Origin: Sphaerochaeta sp.
GTDB lineage: Bacteria; Spirochaetota; Spirochaetia; Sphaerochaetales; Sphaerochaetaceae
Assembly: GCA_016342655.1 (NCBI GenBank)
Contig: JAEINL010000016.1
Span: 1-61,350, forward strand
DNA: 61,350 bases
Direction of reading: 5' to 3'
The notes beneath the pieces were generated by a model. That model made no database searches. It was not told the origin of the DNA and was given only the letters and a program-made list of their open reading frames with translations. Below are positions 34,649 to 44,494 of this stretch, piece by piece. A program made the position numbers and the translations under genes. The number at the start of each line of letters is the position of its first letter. Within the stretch, counting starts at the first letter, position 1.

Positions 34649-34969
34649 CTAGACGCTAACAATCTGAAGCGACTTTACTCCCAAGGAAGGGTATTTCCTC
34701 TGTATGGAAGCAAGTATCCTCTTTTGTTGCATCATGGTAATCTGGGCCCAAGAAGGGTGGTCCGCTTTCAACACCAGCGTACTCCCCTTTATATCAATTA
34801 TTTTAACATGTGGATAGAGTCTCATGCCAATTATATCTTGCCAATTCATCCCAATTGCTGCTTTTGGGTTATCTGGACGTATATCAAGCCTATGAAGCAC
34901 CATATCCAACACTTTTTTGCCTTCTATAGGTTCACCATCCTTGCAGATACGGGTTCTCTTATCCTTCAT
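34649..34969 (-). CDS. DciA-like (DUF721) protein
   Basis: 106 residues with the DUF721 pattern: WQDIIGMRLYPHV, the LVLKADHPSWAQITMMQQKRIL core and a short C-terminal strand. In bacteria without DnaC/DnaI, DciA loads the replicative helicase. The gene overlaps the end of recF by 11 bp, placing it in the dnaA-dnaN-recF operon, which supports a replication role. The basic N-terminus (KDKRTRICK) may bind DNA. Confidence 0.8.
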   Translation of the reverse strand: MKDKRTRICKDGEPIEGKKVLDMVLHRLDIRPDNPKAAIGMNWQDIIGMRLYPHVKIIDIKGSTLVLKADHPSWAQITMMQQKRILASIQRKYPSLGVKSLQIVSV

Positions 34970-36050
34970 GCCCTAGAAAGCTCCCTTGCCTCACATCATA
35001 GACCAAAGCATCTTCACTTGCTAGAGAAGCAAAATAGTGCTCCTCAGGAAGGAAGGTGAAAAAAGCTTGGCTATACCCCTCCATGAGTGAGAGAAATTTC
35101 TCACGCTTGGAGAGATCGAGCTCAAGAAGCACATCATCAACAAGGATAAGAGGCCTCTTTCCTGTTTTCTTGTGGAAAAAAGCCATCTGGGCAGTACGCA
35201 AAATCAAGGAGGCAAGCCTGAGCTGTCCGGTAGACCCTATCTGCGAAAAGATACCGTCATCCTGGACAATGGTAAACCGATCCCTATGGATGCCACTGGT
35301 GGTGGTCATCATATTGATATCTCTTTGTCTGGTTTTTACAAGATATTCGACGATATCTTCTTCAGTTGTACATCCTGACCAGGATCTGTGGTACTGAATT
35401 TCAATGTTGGTATTGGAATTTGAGACCTTTCTATACATTTCTGGAAAAATCTGGTCAAACTCAGCAACAGCCTTCTGCCTCTCTTTTTGGATAGCTAGAC
35501 CATATTTGGCCATCTGTAGATCATAGACGGGCAAAAGGGTATGCCTTCCTTCCTTAATCGCAAGATTTCTCTGTTTCAAAAGAAGGCGATAACGACGCAT
35601 GTCATCAAAGAAAAGAGGATTGTACATGCTCATTGTCTGATCAAAAAATCTTCTTCTCTGTTCAGGTTCCCCTCTGACAAATGCAATATCATCATGGCTG
35701 AATACAATACAAGGGATATTATAAATAAGCTCTTTTCTGTCCTTTATTTCCCTTTCATCGAGAAAAACCCTTCTTTTCGCATCCTGGTATTCCAATACCA
35801 GCGTATGGGTAAGGCCATCTTCCCCCAGATACTTACCAGTCAGCTTAAAAGCCTTCTCTCCATGGCTTAACAGCTCACGCAACTGAGAAGAGCGAAAGGA
35901 AGACCCATAGCAAAGTGTGTAAATTGCTTCAAGAAAGTTGGTCTTTCCCTGTCCGTTTGTCCCAATGAGGAATACCTGCCGTTTGTCGACAGGTACAGCC
36001 TCATGGGAAAGATTCCTGAATTGAACTGCCTTAATCTCAGTGAATATCAT
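34959..36050 (-). CDS. recF: DNA replication and repair protein RecF
   Basis: SMC-like ATPase that helps load RecA at gaps. 363 residues with Walker A GTNGQGKTNFLEAIY near residue 30, the ABC signature-like STGQLRLASLILR near 265 and Walker B RPLILVDDVLLELD near 300. The start overlaps the dnaN stop in ATGA, so the genes are coupled. Confidence 0.93.
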   Translation of the reverse strand: MIFTEIKAVQFRNLSHEAVPVDKRQVFLIGTNGQGKTNFLEAIYTLCYGSSFRSSQLRELLSHGEKAFKLTGKYLGEDGLTHTLVLEYQDAKRRVFLDEREIKDRKELIYNIPCIVFSHDDIAFVRGEPEQRRRFFDQTMSMYNPLFFDDMRRYRLLLKQRNLAIKEGRHTLLPVYDLQMAKYGLAIQKERQKAVAEFDQIFPEMYRKVSNSNTNIEIQYHRSWSGCTTEEDIVEYLVKTRQRDINMMTTTSGIHRDRFTIVQDDGIFSQIGSTGQLRLASLILRTAQMAFFHKKTGKRPLILVDDVLLELDLSKREKFLSLMEGYSQAFFTFLPEEHYFASLASEDALVYDVRQGSFLGHEG

Positions 36051-37156
36051 CAGGCATTGAGTTGCATGGGCATGATGATATGGTAGTAATCATGCTCACT
36101 TTCAGCTTTGATGGTCATAGCCTTGGTAGGTTCTGTAAAATTGATGGAAAAGAATTCACCTTCCATCATCTTCAGAGGATTCATCAGATAGGTGAAGTTG
36201 AGGGATACTTTGTTTTCCGGTCCTTCATACTTGCAGGGGATGATTTCCTTTGCCTCTCCAACCTCATTTTCATCACTGGTGAGCAAAATTCCAGCTTCGC
36301 TGATATCCAGATAAATTCGTCTGGCCTTGTTTTCTACAAGGAGCGATACACGCCTCAATGCATCAAGCATATCTTGTATTCTCATGGTACTGCTGTAGCT
36401 TTGGATTTCAGGTATTACCCTTCGGTAGTTAGGATATTGCCCTTTTATCAAGGTTGAATAGAAAAGCCTTTCTGCTATTTGGCCAAATATAATATTTTCA
36501 GTGATACAAAGTTTGAGTGTTCCTTCGTCAGTGGAGAGTTTCTTCAAGACTGAAAAAAACTTAGGGGGAATGATGACAGGAGAGAAGGTAGGAATATCCT
36601 CTTCAAATTTTCTTTCGACAATGGATAGCCTTCTTCCATCGGTTCCTACCATGGTTATCCCAGTGGGAGTTCTTTCAAGATAGAGACCGCAGAGAAAGTA
36701 GCGTGTTTCATCTTCACTGATAGCAAAGATGGTTTGGTTTGCCATGTCGTTAAAACTTTTCTGAGAAATAGTGAAATAGGAATTGTCTCCTATGCTTTCC
36801 ATTGCAGGAAACTCATCCGCATGTATTGTGCGTAACTTGAATTCTATGCTTTGGTCTTCTGGTTTGATGGTGAATACGCCACTGTTGGCTGTGAACTCAA
36901 TGTTGCCTTCAGGAAGGGAACGAAGTATGTTCAGAAACTTGTCGCAGTAGACCATGGTTTTTCCTTTCTCCAAGGTCTGGACCGCTATCTCAGTACTGAA
37001 GCCAACTTTCTGGTCAGTAGCTCTGATACGCAAGCGATCGTCAGAGGTCTCCAAGTAGACGTTTGATGTGACCGAAAGAGAGTTTCTCTGACTCGTAAAA
37101 TCCATTGAATATATGACTTCATTGAGTATTGATTCTTTGCTGCAGACGAATTTCAT
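36050..37156 (-). CDS. dnaN: DNA polymerase III beta sliding clamp
   Basis: Ring-shaped processivity clamp. 368 residues, three repeated clamp domains, ending in the conserved YHIIMPMQL motif that closes the peptide-binding pocket. It lies directly on the low-coordinate side of oriC. No other clamp gene is in the window. Confidence 0.95.
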   Translation of the reverse strand: MKFVCSKESILNEVIYSMDFTSQRNSLSVTSNVYLETSDDRLRIRATDQKVGFSTEIAVQTLEKGKTMVYCDKFLNILRSLPEGNIEFTANSGVFTIKPEDQSIEFKLRTIHADEFPAMESIGDNSYFTISQKSFNDMANQTIFAISEDETRYFLCGLYLERTPTGITMVGTDGRRLSIVERKFEEDIPTFSPVIIPPKFFSVLKKLSTDEGTLKLCITENIIFGQIAERLFYSTLIKGQYPNYRRVIPEIQSYSSTMRIQDMLDALRRVSLLVENKARRIYLDISEAGILLTSDENEVGEAKEIIPCKYEGPENKVSLNFTYLMNPLKMMEGEFFSINFTEPTKAMTIKAESEHDYYHIIMPMQLNA

Positions 37157-37370
37157 CTTAGACTCCTAATATTTAATATAAGTTAGTAATAGTAGTAATA
37201 GTAGCACGGATTCTGTGGATAACTGAATAATTCATTATACAACCTATCCTTAGTTTTTACCATCTTGTGGATAACTCTTGCAGTTGTCCACAATTGCTGC
37301 ACAAGCAAATTTGGCTATCCACAGGTTTTGGAAGTTATCCACAACCTATCCATAGGATATGCACAGGAAT
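37157..37370. other. oriC: Chromosomal replication origin oriC (dnaA-dnaN intergenic)
   Basis: 214 bp between dnaA and dnaN with an AT-rich segment (37165-37182) and DnaA boxes: TGTGGATAA at 37214 and 37266, and on the other strand TTGTCCACA at 37284, CTATCCACA at 37315, TTATCCACA at 37335 and CTATCCATA at 37346. A run of seven TAG/TAA triplets lies 9 bp before the first box. This is the basal unwinding layout known from Bacillus. The change in main gene strand at dnaA/gyrB agrees. Confidence 0.88.
37184..37204 (+). repeat. DnaA-trio unwinding element
   Basis: Seven consecutive triplets TAG TAA TAG TAG TAA TAG TAG, then a 9-bp GC-containing spacer and the box TGTGGATAA at 37214-37222. Order and orientation (trios 5' of the box on the same strand) match the DnaA-trio model for loading DnaA onto single strands. 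Confidence 0.75.
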
Positions 37371-38795
37371 TTATTGCTTAACATTCATTAAGTCCCTCTT
37401 TAATTTCAACACAGTATTGGTGAAGGCCTCATCGCTTTTCATCAGGGATTCAATGCGGTCGTATGAGTGCATTACTGTGGTGTGGTCGCGGCCGCCAAAC
37501 TCGGTGCCGATTTCAGTTGTTGAATACTCAGTTATGTCTCTGGCAAGGTACATGGATATCTGTCTGGGTTGGATGAGACTCTTGTTTTTTTTCTTGCCTT
37601 TTATCTCAAAGGAGCTGACATTGAAATACTCGCCGACGACCTTGATTATGGTATCAATGGAGAGCGTTTTGTTTGCATTTGCGGCAAGGGAAGGAAGGGT
37701 CCCCAGAAGTTCCTTTGTCTTGTCCAAGGTGAGCTCTTGGTTAAGTAGCTCACTGAAGGCTATCAGCTTGGTCAAGGAAGATTCCAGATCCCTTACGTTG
37801 GTACAGACGTTGGTTGCTATGTAGTCTAGGATTTCTTCACTCATAGAGCTTCCTCTCTGTTCTGTCTTGTTTTTGAGGATAGCTACCCTAGTTTCATATG
37901 ATGGTGGCTGCAGGTCAACATTCAGCCCGCGTTCAAACCTGGAGCTGAGACGGTCACTGATGTTCTTCAACTCGCTGATGGGCCTATCACAGGTGAACAC
38001 CATCTGTTTTTTTGACTCATAGAGGTTGTTGAACGTGTGGAAGAGCTCTTCCTGTGTCCCATCCTTACCTTGGAGGAAGTGGATGTCGTCGATGAGCAGC
38101 ACATCAACCTTTCTGAACTTGTTTTTGAAGCTCTGCATCTTGTTTGACCCGACAGAGTCTATGAACTCGTTGGTAAACATCTCAGCTGTGACGTACATCA
38201 CCTTCAGTTCAGGGGTGTTGTCGATGATGTAATTGCCTATGGAACTCAGGAGATGGGTCTTTCCCAGTCCGACACCTCCGTAGATCAGGCAAGGGTTGTA
38301 GCTCACCCCTGGGTTTTTGGCTATTGCCAGGCTTGCATTGTATGCGAAGGTGCTGTTGTCCCCAATAATGAAGTTGGAGAACTTGTAGGAGTAGTTTAGG
38401 TTGCACTCCTTCTTGATTTTCATTGTTGTCTCTTGGGAAGCCTTCTTTTTCTGTGGTGCTAAAGCGGCTTTTATTTCCGTTGGTGGCTCAATGATGGATG
38501 AAGGGTCAGCTTTCTTGTATTCCTGTATTTCAGAAAGGCTCTTTACGATGAAATCCACCCCTATTTCCTCTCCGGTAAGTTCGCATAGCGTATTTACCAG
38601 CAGATCTCTATATCTGGCTATTACGGTGTCGAGGATAAATTGGCTCGCTCCGGCAAGGATGACTTTCTTGTCTTCCGATCCAACGTAGACGATACGGTTG
38701 AACCAGGTCGAGTATTCCTGTACTGGCAGGGTTTCCTGTATACGGAGGATTGTCTCCTGCCAGAATTCATAATAGTTACTGTTTGTGTCGCTCAT
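37371..38795 (-). CDS. dnaA: Chromosomal replication initiator DnaA
   Basis: AAA+ protein that binds DnaA boxes and melts oriC. 474 residues: N-terminal helicase-interaction domain (1-85), a linker, AAA+ with Walker A GGVGLGKTHLL near 172 and Walker B LLIDDIHFLQGKDGTQEE near 232, and C-terminal domain IV with the DHTTVMHSYDRIE signature near 445. No Shine-Dalgarno; TTGCAA (38825-38830), 17 bp, TAAAAT (38802-38807) and then 6 nt to ATG predict a leaderless message. Confidence 0.97.
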   Translation of the reverse strand: MSDTNSNYYEFWQETILRIQETLPVQEYSTWFNRIVYVGSEDKKVILAGASQFILDTVIARYRDLLVNTLCELTGEEIGVDFIVKSLSEIQEYKKADPSSIIEPPTEIKAALAPQKKKASQETTMKIKKECNLNYSYKFSNFIIGDNSTFAYNASLAIAKNPGVSYNPCLIYGGVGLGKTHLLSSIGNYIIDNTPELKVMYVTAEMFTNEFIDSVGSNKMQSFKNKFRKVDVLLIDDIHFLQGKDGTQEELFHTFNNLYESKKQMVFTCDRPISELKNISDRLSSRFERGLNVDLQPPSYETRVAILKNKTEQRGSSMSEEILDYIATNVCTNVRDLESSLTKLIAFSELLNQELTLDKTKELLGTLPSLAANANKTLSIDTIIKVVGEYFNVSSFEIKGKKKNKSLIQPRQISMYLARDITEYSTTEIGTEFGGRDHTTVMHSYDRIESLMKSDEAFTNTVLKLKRDLMNVKQ

Positions 38796-38801
38796 GAAAT
38801 C

Positions 38802-38830
38802 ATTTTACTCTGTAGGTCATCGGCTTGCAA
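38802..38830 (-). promoter_or_regulatory. dnaA promoter (leaderless arrangement)
   Basis: TTGCAA, 17-bp spacer and TAAAAT end 6 nt before the dnaA ATG. No purine-rich ribosome site fits in the remaining 6 nt (GATTTC). Confidence 0.55.
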
Positions 38831-38914
38831 GAGCTGTTTGATAACCTCTATAGGTAGGCTTATAAATTATTGTCTAAAAAGCAGTTATTAATACCCACTT
38901 TTTTATTGGAATGC

Positions 38915-38943
38915 TTGCAACAAACCCCTGTCTCTGGTATAAT
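38915..38943 (+). promoter_or_regulatory. gyrB promoter
   Basis: TTGCAA (38915-38920), 17-bp spacer, perfect TATAAT (38938-38943). About 45 nt of leader with AAGGA precede the ATG, in contrast to the opposing dnaA promoter. Confidence 0.75.
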
Positions 38944-38994
38944 CAATAAGGATTGGCATAAGCCTTTTTTTATTATTACATAAGGATATAACTA

Positions 38995-41034
38995 ATGAGT
39001 GAAGGGAGCTTTGACAAAGGAAAATTCCAGCCGCCACTGCACCATAGTGGTTCGCATATGGAAGCTTCAACAAATACCTATTCTGCCGGGAGCATCCAGG
39101 TCCTCAAGGGCCTAGAGGCTGTAAGAAAACGACCCGGAATGTATATTGGTTCCACTGGCATCGATGGCCTGCATCATCTCGTGTATGAGGTGGTGGACAA
39201 CAGTATCGATGAAGCTATGGCAGGGTATTGTACTGATATCCAGGTGTATCTCGACCGAAATGAGGAAGGCAGGGAAGTCTGTACCGTTGAGGACAACGGA
39301 CGCGGCATACCTGTCGAGATGCATCCTACAGAGAAAAAGAGTTCTTTGGAAATAGCTTTGACCCAACTGCACGCCGGAGGGAAATTCGACAAGAATTCCT
39401 ATAAGGTTTCTGGTGGATTACATGGTGTGGGTGTTTCATGTGTGAATGCCCTCTCTGATTGGATGGAAGTGGTTGTCTACCGTAATGGGGGCATCTTCAA
39501 GCAGGTGTATTCAAAAGGTCTGCCTCAGACGCAGGTCCTGCAGACAGGGGATAGCGACCGAAGCGGTACTATAGTGAGCTTCAGTCCTGACTACTCAATT
39601 ATTGAGCAGAATTCCTTCAGCTATGACACACTTGTAAACAGGTTCCGTGAACTCTCTTTCCTGAATAAGGGCATTACCATCACTCTCGCCGACAGGCGAG
39701 AGCAGGAGGTCCGCGAGAAGACCTTCCATGCAGAGGGTGGCCTCAGTCAGTTTGTAAGCTATCTCAATGAGTTCAAGCATGTGCTCAACGATCCTCCCAT
39801 CTCTGTTGAGGGTGAACGAGACAACGTCAAGGTAGAGATTGCCTTGCAGTACAATGATAAGTACGATGAGAAGGTTCTCTCGTATGTGAACAACATCAAC
39901 ACCCGTGAAGGAGGGACTCACCTCACCGGTTTCAGAACCGGACTTTCCAGGGTCATCAACGTACAGTTGCAGAAAAACATCAAGCTCATGAAGAAATATG
40001 AGGAGAAGCTCGAACAGAGTGATATCTCCGAAGGCCTTACAGCCATCATATCTGTGAAGATTCCAGAGCCTCAGTTCGAGGGTCAGACAAAGATGAAATT
40101 GGGTAACTCTGCTGTAAGCGGTATCGTGTACTCCATGGTCTATGAGAAACTGGGCAACTATTTTGACGAGTTTCCTGCTATGGCTGAGAAAATAATTGAA
40201 AAGATCATCAGTGCAGCGCTTGGAAGGGTAGCAGCGCGCAAGGCACGTGAGCAGATCCGTAAGAAGAGTGAAGGCGGCGGACTTCCCGGCAAGCTGGCTG
40301 ACTGTTCGGAGAAAGATCCTTCCAAGTGTGAGGTTTTCATAGTTGAGGGTGATTCTGCAGGTGGTTCGGCCAAACAAGGCCGTGACCGCAAGTTCCAGGC
40401 AATCCTTCCTCTTTGGGGAAAGATGCTGAACGTAGAGAAAGCCCAGGAGTTCCGTGTATTGGGCAATGACAAGCTTCAGCCTGTCATCTCAACCCTAGGA
40501 GCCGGCATCACCCGATACAACAATACTGGAAAGGATTTGGAGAGCGAGAGCGAAAATGGCATCACCTTTGATATTACCAAGGCTCGGTATCATAAGGTCA
40601 TCATTATGGCTGATGCTGATGTCGACGGTTCGCATATCAGAACCCTCCTGCTTACCTTTTTCTTCAGATACATGCGTCCTCTCATTGAGGCAGGGTATGT
40701 CTATTTTGCCATGCCTCCCCTCTATAAGATTACCGTCGGAAAGAAGGTGGAGTATGCCTATGACGAGGAAGCGAGGCTGAGAATTATTGAGGAGTATAAG
40801 ATTGATGAAGGCACCAAGGCCTCCATCCAGAGGTACAAGGGTCTTGGTGAGATGAATCCCGATCAGCTTTGGGACACTACCATGAATCCAGAAACCCGTA
40901 TGATTAGCCAAATCTGCCTTGATGATGCTGAGGAAGCCGATAGGGTGTTCTCGATGCTCATGGGTGAAGAGGTTGAGCCCCGTAGGGCCTTCATTGACGC
41001 TAATGCCGTTTATGTATCGAATCTGGATGTCTAG
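38995..41034 (+). CDS. gyrB: DNA gyrase subunit B
   Basis: ATPase subunit of gyrase. 679 residues: an unusual 30-residue N-terminal extension before the family start ([21 protein letters not shown]), GHKL ATPase with [10 protein letters not shown] and GRGIPV, transducer, and Toprim domain with [15 protein letters not shown] near 445 and DADVDGSHI near 540. The usual PLRGK reads PLWGK. Start at 38995 has AAGGA upstream; no ribosome site supports the Met at codon 20. gyrA follows 14 bp later. Confidence 0.96.
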   Translation: MSEGSFDKGKFQPPLHHSGSHMEASTNTYSAGSIQVLKGLEAVRKRPGMYIGSTGIDGLHHLVYEVVDNSIDEAMAGYCTDIQVYLDRNEEGREVCTVEDNGRGIPVEMHPTEKKSSLEIALTQLHAGGKFDKNSYKVSGGLHGVGVSCVNALSDWMEVVVYRNGGIFKQVYSKGLPQTQVLQTGDSDRSGTIVSFSPDYSIIEQNSFSYDTLVNRFRELSFLNKGITITLADRREQEVREKTFHAEGGLSQFVSYLNEFKHVLNDPPISVEGERDNVKVEIALQYNDKYDEKVLSYVNNINTREGGTHLTGFRTGLSRVINVQLQKNIKLMKKYEEKLEQSDISEGLTAIISVKIPEPQFEGQTKMKLGNSAVSGIVYSMVYEKLGNYFDEFPAMAEKIIEKIISAALGRVAARKAREQIRKKSEGGGLPGKLADCSEKDPSKCEVFIVEGDSAGGSAKQGRDRKFQAILPLWGKMLNVEKAQEFRVLGNDKLQPVISTLGAGITRYNNTGKDLESESENGITFDITKARYHKVIIMADADVDGSHIRTLLLTFFFRYMRPLIEAGYVYFAMPPLYKITVGKKVEYAYDEEARLRIIEEYKIDEGTKASIQRYKGLGEMNPDQLWDTTMNPETRMISQICLDDAEEADRVFSMLMGEEVEPRRAFIDANAVYVSNLDV

Positions 41035-41048
41035 GAAAGGATAGTATT

Positions 41049-43589
41049 GTGGAAGAAGAAAACAAGAGCAGGATAATTTCTGTGGATGTGTCAAAGGAGA
41101 TGCGCACCTCGTATCTCAACTATGCCATGTCCGTAATTGTAAGTAGAGCTCTGCCTGATGTACGTGATGGGCTCAAGCCTGTGCACAGGCGAATTTTGTA
41201 CGATATGTTTGAGATGGGAGTCAAGGCAAACTCCAGTTATAAGAAGAGTGCCCGTATCGTTGGAGACGTCTTGGGTAAGTACCACCCCCATGGGGATAGT
41301 TCTGTCTACGATGCCTTGGTCCGTCTGGCCCAGAATTTCTCCCTCAGGTATCCTGTGATCACACCACAGGGAAACTTCGGTTCCATCGATGGCGACCCAG
41401 CTGCTGCCATGCGTTACACCGAAGTTAAGATGAGCCGCATCGGTGAGGATATGCTCGTAGATATCCAGAAGGAGACCGTTGACTTCGGACCTAACTATGA
41501 TGAGTCACTTGAGGAGCCTACAGTCCTTCCCGGCTCCTTTCCCTTTATGTTGGCAAATGGAAGCACCGGTATTGCGGTCGGTATGGCCACTAATATGGCG
41601 CCCCATAACCTCCAGGAAATCTGTGATGCTGTATGTGCTGTCATTGAGAACGCAGATGTCACCATAGATGAGCTGATGGAGCATATCAAGGGGCCTGATT
41701 TTCCTTCTGGTGCGATCATCTGCGGGACGCAAGGCATCAAGGATGCCTTTACCACCGGTAAGGGTAAGATTGTCCAGCGCTCCTGTTATGAGATCGAGTC
41801 TTTTGACAATGGGCGGGACCATCTTGTATTTAGCGAGATACCCTACCAGGTAAACAAGGCTGACTTGGTCAAGAAGATCGATGACCTGCGTAAGGATGGT
41901 GCGATTCCCTCCATATCTGTGGTCAGGGATGAGTCCGACCGTAATGGAATCCGTGTTGTCGTCGAGTTGAAGATGGGCAGTGAGCCGATGGTTGTCGTCA
42001 ACCAGCTTTTTGCCCGTACAGCGCTTCAGACAAACTTCAACGTAAATAACCTTGCCCTAGTCAATGGAAGGCCGCAGTTGCTTAATCTTAAGGATATGTT
42101 GGTCTATTACATTGAACACCGCAAGGAAGTGGTGACACGCAGGACCCAGTATGATTTGAGAAAGGCTCAGGAGAGGGCTCATATCCTACGGGGTCTGAAG
42201 ATTGGTCTGGACAACATTGATGAGGTTATTCGCATCATCAAGGAGTCTCAGGATAACTCTGTCGCTGCAGAAAGGCTTATTTCCCGCTTTGGTCTGGACT
42301 TGGTCCAGGCACAGGCCATCATCGATATGAAGCTCGGGCGTCTCAGCCATCTTGAGTCTTCCAAGATTCTTGACGAACTTGCGGACCTTGAGCAGAAGAT
42401 CGCCTACTACAATGAGCTTCTCTCTGATGAGCTGAAAATCCTTGCTGTGGTAAAGAGCGAGGTTAGAGCACTTCCAGGAAGCCTAGCCCCCAAGGATCGC
42501 CGTCTGACCCAGATCAACCGAGAGGAAATCGGTCAGTCTACCATGCAGGATTTCATCAAGAATGAAGAGGTTGTGGTACTTATCAGTAACAAGGGCTTTG
42601 CAAAGCGCATCCCTACTGAGGAGTATGACACCCACGGAAGGGCTGGCAAGGGTAGCAGAACCGCAAAACTCCAGGATGGTGATTTCGTCGACCATATGTT
42701 TGTAGCATCAACCCATGAGTATGTGCTGTTTGTCACCAATACAGGAAAGGGTTACTACACCAAGGTCTTTGATATTCCCCAAGCTTCCAAAAATGCCAAG
42801 GGAATCAGTGTAAAGAATATCCTACAGCTGGAGACAACAGAGAAGATCACCTCCATCATCAACTTCAAGGAATTCCGGGAGGACCAGTACATCATGATGG
42901 CTACCCGACTGGGAGTGGTAAAGAAGATATCCCTCTATAACTTCCGTAACGCCAGGGCTCGTGGCATCATTGCAATCTACCTTGATGAAGGTGATGAGCT
43001 GTTGCATAGCGAGTTTGTCCAGGAAGGTGATGAGTGTATGCTTATCACTAGAAAAGGCCGCGGTCTTAAGTTTGCTCAGTCTGATGTCAGGGCAATGGGT
43101 CGTGCTTCTCGTGGTGTCAAGGGCATTAAGCTGCTCGAGGATGATGAGGTTGCAGGGCTGCTGAAGGCTGATGATTCCAAGAGAATTCTCATGGTCACAG
43201 AAAATGGTCAGGGTAAGCAGGTCTCTTTCGATAGCTTTAATACCCATAGCAGGGCAACTCAAGGTCAGAAGATCTACGCTCTTGGTGGCAAGGCGGACTT
43301 TATCGTCGGCGCTCTTTCGGTCAACGATGAGAATGATGTGGTCTGTGTAACCCGTATGGGCCAGACCTTGCGTACGCATGTGAAGAACATCTCCATCCAA
43401 GGCAGGAATGCATATGGGGTAAAGGTGGTCACCATGAAGGTAGCAAAGGACTCCATTGTTGCCATTGCCTCTACAGGGAATGAGGGAGAAAATCTGGAAG
43501 AGGAAGAAATCCTTGAGGAGGCTCTTCCGGTTGTGGATGAAATCATAGAATCTGTAGAGGAAGGCCCCTCTGTATCTGATCCTGAATAA
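41049..43589 (+). CDS. gyrA: DNA gyrase subunit A
   Basis: Breakage-reunion subunit. 846 residues; GTG start with AAGGA upstream. The catalytic Tyr is in [14 protein letters not shown] near 122. The quinolone region reads [12 protein letters not shown]: Ser and Asp at the classic resistance positions are retained. The C-terminal beta-pinwheel has repeated GRxxKG blades; the GyrA-box reads HGRAGKG instead of QRRGGKG. The tail is acidic ([11 protein letters not shown]). A terminator follows. Confidence 0.96.
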   Translation: MEEENKSRIISVDVSKEMRTSYLNYAMSVIVSRALPDVRDGLKPVHRRILYDMFEMGVKANSSYKKSARIVGDVLGKYHPHGDSSVYDALVRLAQNFSLRYPVITPQGNFGSIDGDPAAAMRYTEVKMSRIGEDMLVDIQKETVDFGPNYDESLEEPTVLPGSFPFMLANGSTGIAVGMATNMAPHNLQEICDAVCAVIENADVTIDELMEHIKGPDFPSGAIICGTQGIKDAFTTGKGKIVQRSCYEIESFDNGRDHLVFSEIPYQVNKADLVKKIDDLRKDGAIPSISVVRDESDRNGIRVVVELKMGSEPMVVVNQLFARTALQTNFNVNNLALVNGRPQLLNLKDMLVYYIEHRKEVVTRRTQYDLRKAQERAHILRGLKIGLDNIDEVIRIIKESQDNSVAAERLISRFGLDLVQAQAIIDMKLGRLSHLESSKILDELADLEQKIAYYNELLSDELKILAVVKSEVRALPGSLAPKDRRLTQINREEIGQSTMQDFIKNEEVVVLISNKGFAKRIPTEEYDTHGRAGKGSRTAKLQDGDFVDHMFVASTHEYVLFVTNTGKGYYTKVFDIPQASKNAKGISVKNILQLETTEKITSIINFKEFREDQYIMMATRLGVVKKISLYNFRNARARGIIAIYLDEGDELLHSEFVQEGDECMLITRKGRGLKFAQSDVRAMGRASRGVKGIKLLEDDEVAGLLKADDSKRILMVTENGQGKQVSFDSFNTHSRATQGQKIYALGGKADFIVGALSVNDENDVVCVTRMGQTLRTHVKNISIQGRNAYGVKVVTMKVAKDSIVAIASTGNEGENLEEEEILEEALPVVDEIIESVEEGPSVSDPE

Positions 43590-43610
43590 AACATTTGTAT
43601 AGTACTTTAG

Positions 43611-43642
43611 ACAAGGCCGCCCCTAGCAAGGAGCGGCCTTGT
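43611..43642 (+). terminator. gyrA terminator
   Basis: 10-bp GC-rich stem ACAAGGCCGC (43611-43620) with GCGGCCTTGT (43633-43642), 12-nt loop, followed by CTTTGG. The U-run is short. Confidence 0.6.
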
Positions 43643-43891
43643 CTTTGGGCAAAAAAAGAGTTCATTTTCCCAAGCAAATCTGTTGCGTTATATAGAAACA
43701 TAAAGAAAATACCTGTAATTGAAGCTCTGGGAAACAGTTTTTAGGCGTTTTTGGTTTCTCTGAGAAATTCTAGTGAAAAAACCAACCAAAGCAAAAACAC
43801 ACACTAGAAAAAATGTAGTGTACATTCCTGGATTGAAAGCTATTCACTTTGTAATCGTAGGTCTGTTGGGAAGATTTCTGGAGATCTGTGT

Positions 43892-43907
43892 TGTTTCACG
43901 TGAAACA
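43892..43907. other. parS: parS site 1
   Basis: Perfect 16-bp TGTTTCACGTGAAACA, the near-universal chromosomal ParB-binding site. It lies in the 570-bp gyrA-nfu gap (43590-44159), which otherwise holds the gyrA terminator, parS 2, the nfu terminator and an AT-rich stretch; no gene is supported there. Confidence 0.95.
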
Positions 43908-44007
43908 TTTCAAGCAGAACTCGAGAAAGCGCTGGGGTAAACGTAACGGGAAATATCTGAGGTAACAGTAGTCTAGGTATGGGAGTTGCAAGCCTTAAGG
44001 TATGAAA

Positions 44008-44037
44008 GCACCCATGTTTCACGTGAAACATGGGTGC
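44008..44037. other. parS: parS site 2 within a 30-bp perfect palindrome
   Basis: TGTTTCACGTGAAACA at 44015-44030 is flanked so that the whole stretch 44008-44037 (GCACCCA ... TGGGTGC) is a perfect 30-bp palindrome. It is 123 bp from parS 1 and 480 bp from parA. Confidence 0.95.
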
Positions 44038-44096
44038 AAAGATTAATGTCCTGTATACAAAGATGTACAAATAACCAAAAAGGAAAGACCTAGGGA

Positions 44097-44140
44097 TATA
44101 AAAAAAACGCTTCACAGAGAACAAATCTCGTGAAACGTTT
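44097..44140 (-). terminator. nfu terminator
   Basis: Minus-strand interrupted stem AAACG-TTCAC-GAGA against TCTC-GTGAA-CGTTT with a 5-nt loop (44105-44140), followed by eight U residues. It lies 20 bp past the stop of the NifU-type gene. Confidence 0.8.
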
Positions 44141-44159
44141 ATAGCAACAAACGGATTGT

Positions 44160-44387
44160 CTAGAGTTCTGTGCCGTTTATCACAGTAAGGTTGGGGTCAA
44201 CGAAGTTTCTGAGATATCGTTCAACACCACTTTTGAGAGTCATCTGGGACATTGGGCAGCCAGCACAGGCTCCTACCAGACGAACAGTTACGTCAGTGCC
44301 ATCCAAACTGATAAACTCGATATCGCCACCGTCATTTTGCAGTGAGGGCCTGATGTCCTCAAGTGCTTTTTTGACTTTATCTTCCAT
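44160..44387 (-). CDS. NifU C-terminal-type Fe-S carrier protein
   Basis: 75-residue Nfu domain that carries a labile 4Fe-4S cluster at a dimer interface and hands it to target proteins. Core motifs LQNDGGDIEFISLDG and VGACAGCPMSQMTLK, with the two Cys of CAGC. The frame extends to 44435, but GGAGG stands 9 nt before the Met at 44387 (MEDKVKKALE). It has its own promoter and terminator. Confidence 0.92.
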   Translation of the reverse strand: MEDKVKKALEDIRPSLQNDGGDIEFISLDGTDVTVRLVGACAGCPMSQMTLKSGVERYLRNFVDPNLTVINGTEL

Positions 44388-44413
44388 GTTATTTTCCTCC
44401 ATAGGGTTATATA

Positions 44414-44442
44414 AAGATACAATAGTGATGCTCAAGGGTCAA
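44414..44442 (-). promoter_or_regulatory. nfu promoter
   Basis: Minus strand TTGACC (44437-44442), 17 bp, TATCTT (44414-44419), followed by a leader with GGAGG. Confidence 0.6.
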
Positions 44443-44459
44443 GGAGTATACCTTTTAAG

Positions 44460-44488
44460 GTGACAAGTGTTCTATTTTTCCTTATAGT
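44460..44488 (+). promoter_or_regulatory. parA promoter (leaderless arrangement)
   Basis: GTGACA (44460-44465), 17 bp, TATAGT (44483-44488), then only AGCTAC before ATG at 44495. No Shine-Dalgarno. Confidence 0.6.
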
Positions 44489-44494
44489 AGCTAC

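Noticed and set aside
41290..41340. Possible quinolone-resistance change in GyrA
   Set aside because: Ser and Asp of the HGDSSVYD stretch are wild type; only the neighbouring Ala is Ser.
42822..43400. 192-residue minus-strand frame inside gyrA
   Set aside because: Antisense to conserved GyrA blades; no start signals.
43840..44124. 94-residue minus-strand frame over both parS sites
   Set aside because: Its two MFHVKH/MFHVKQ stretches are translations of parS. No ribosome site, odd composition, and it runs over the nfu terminator.
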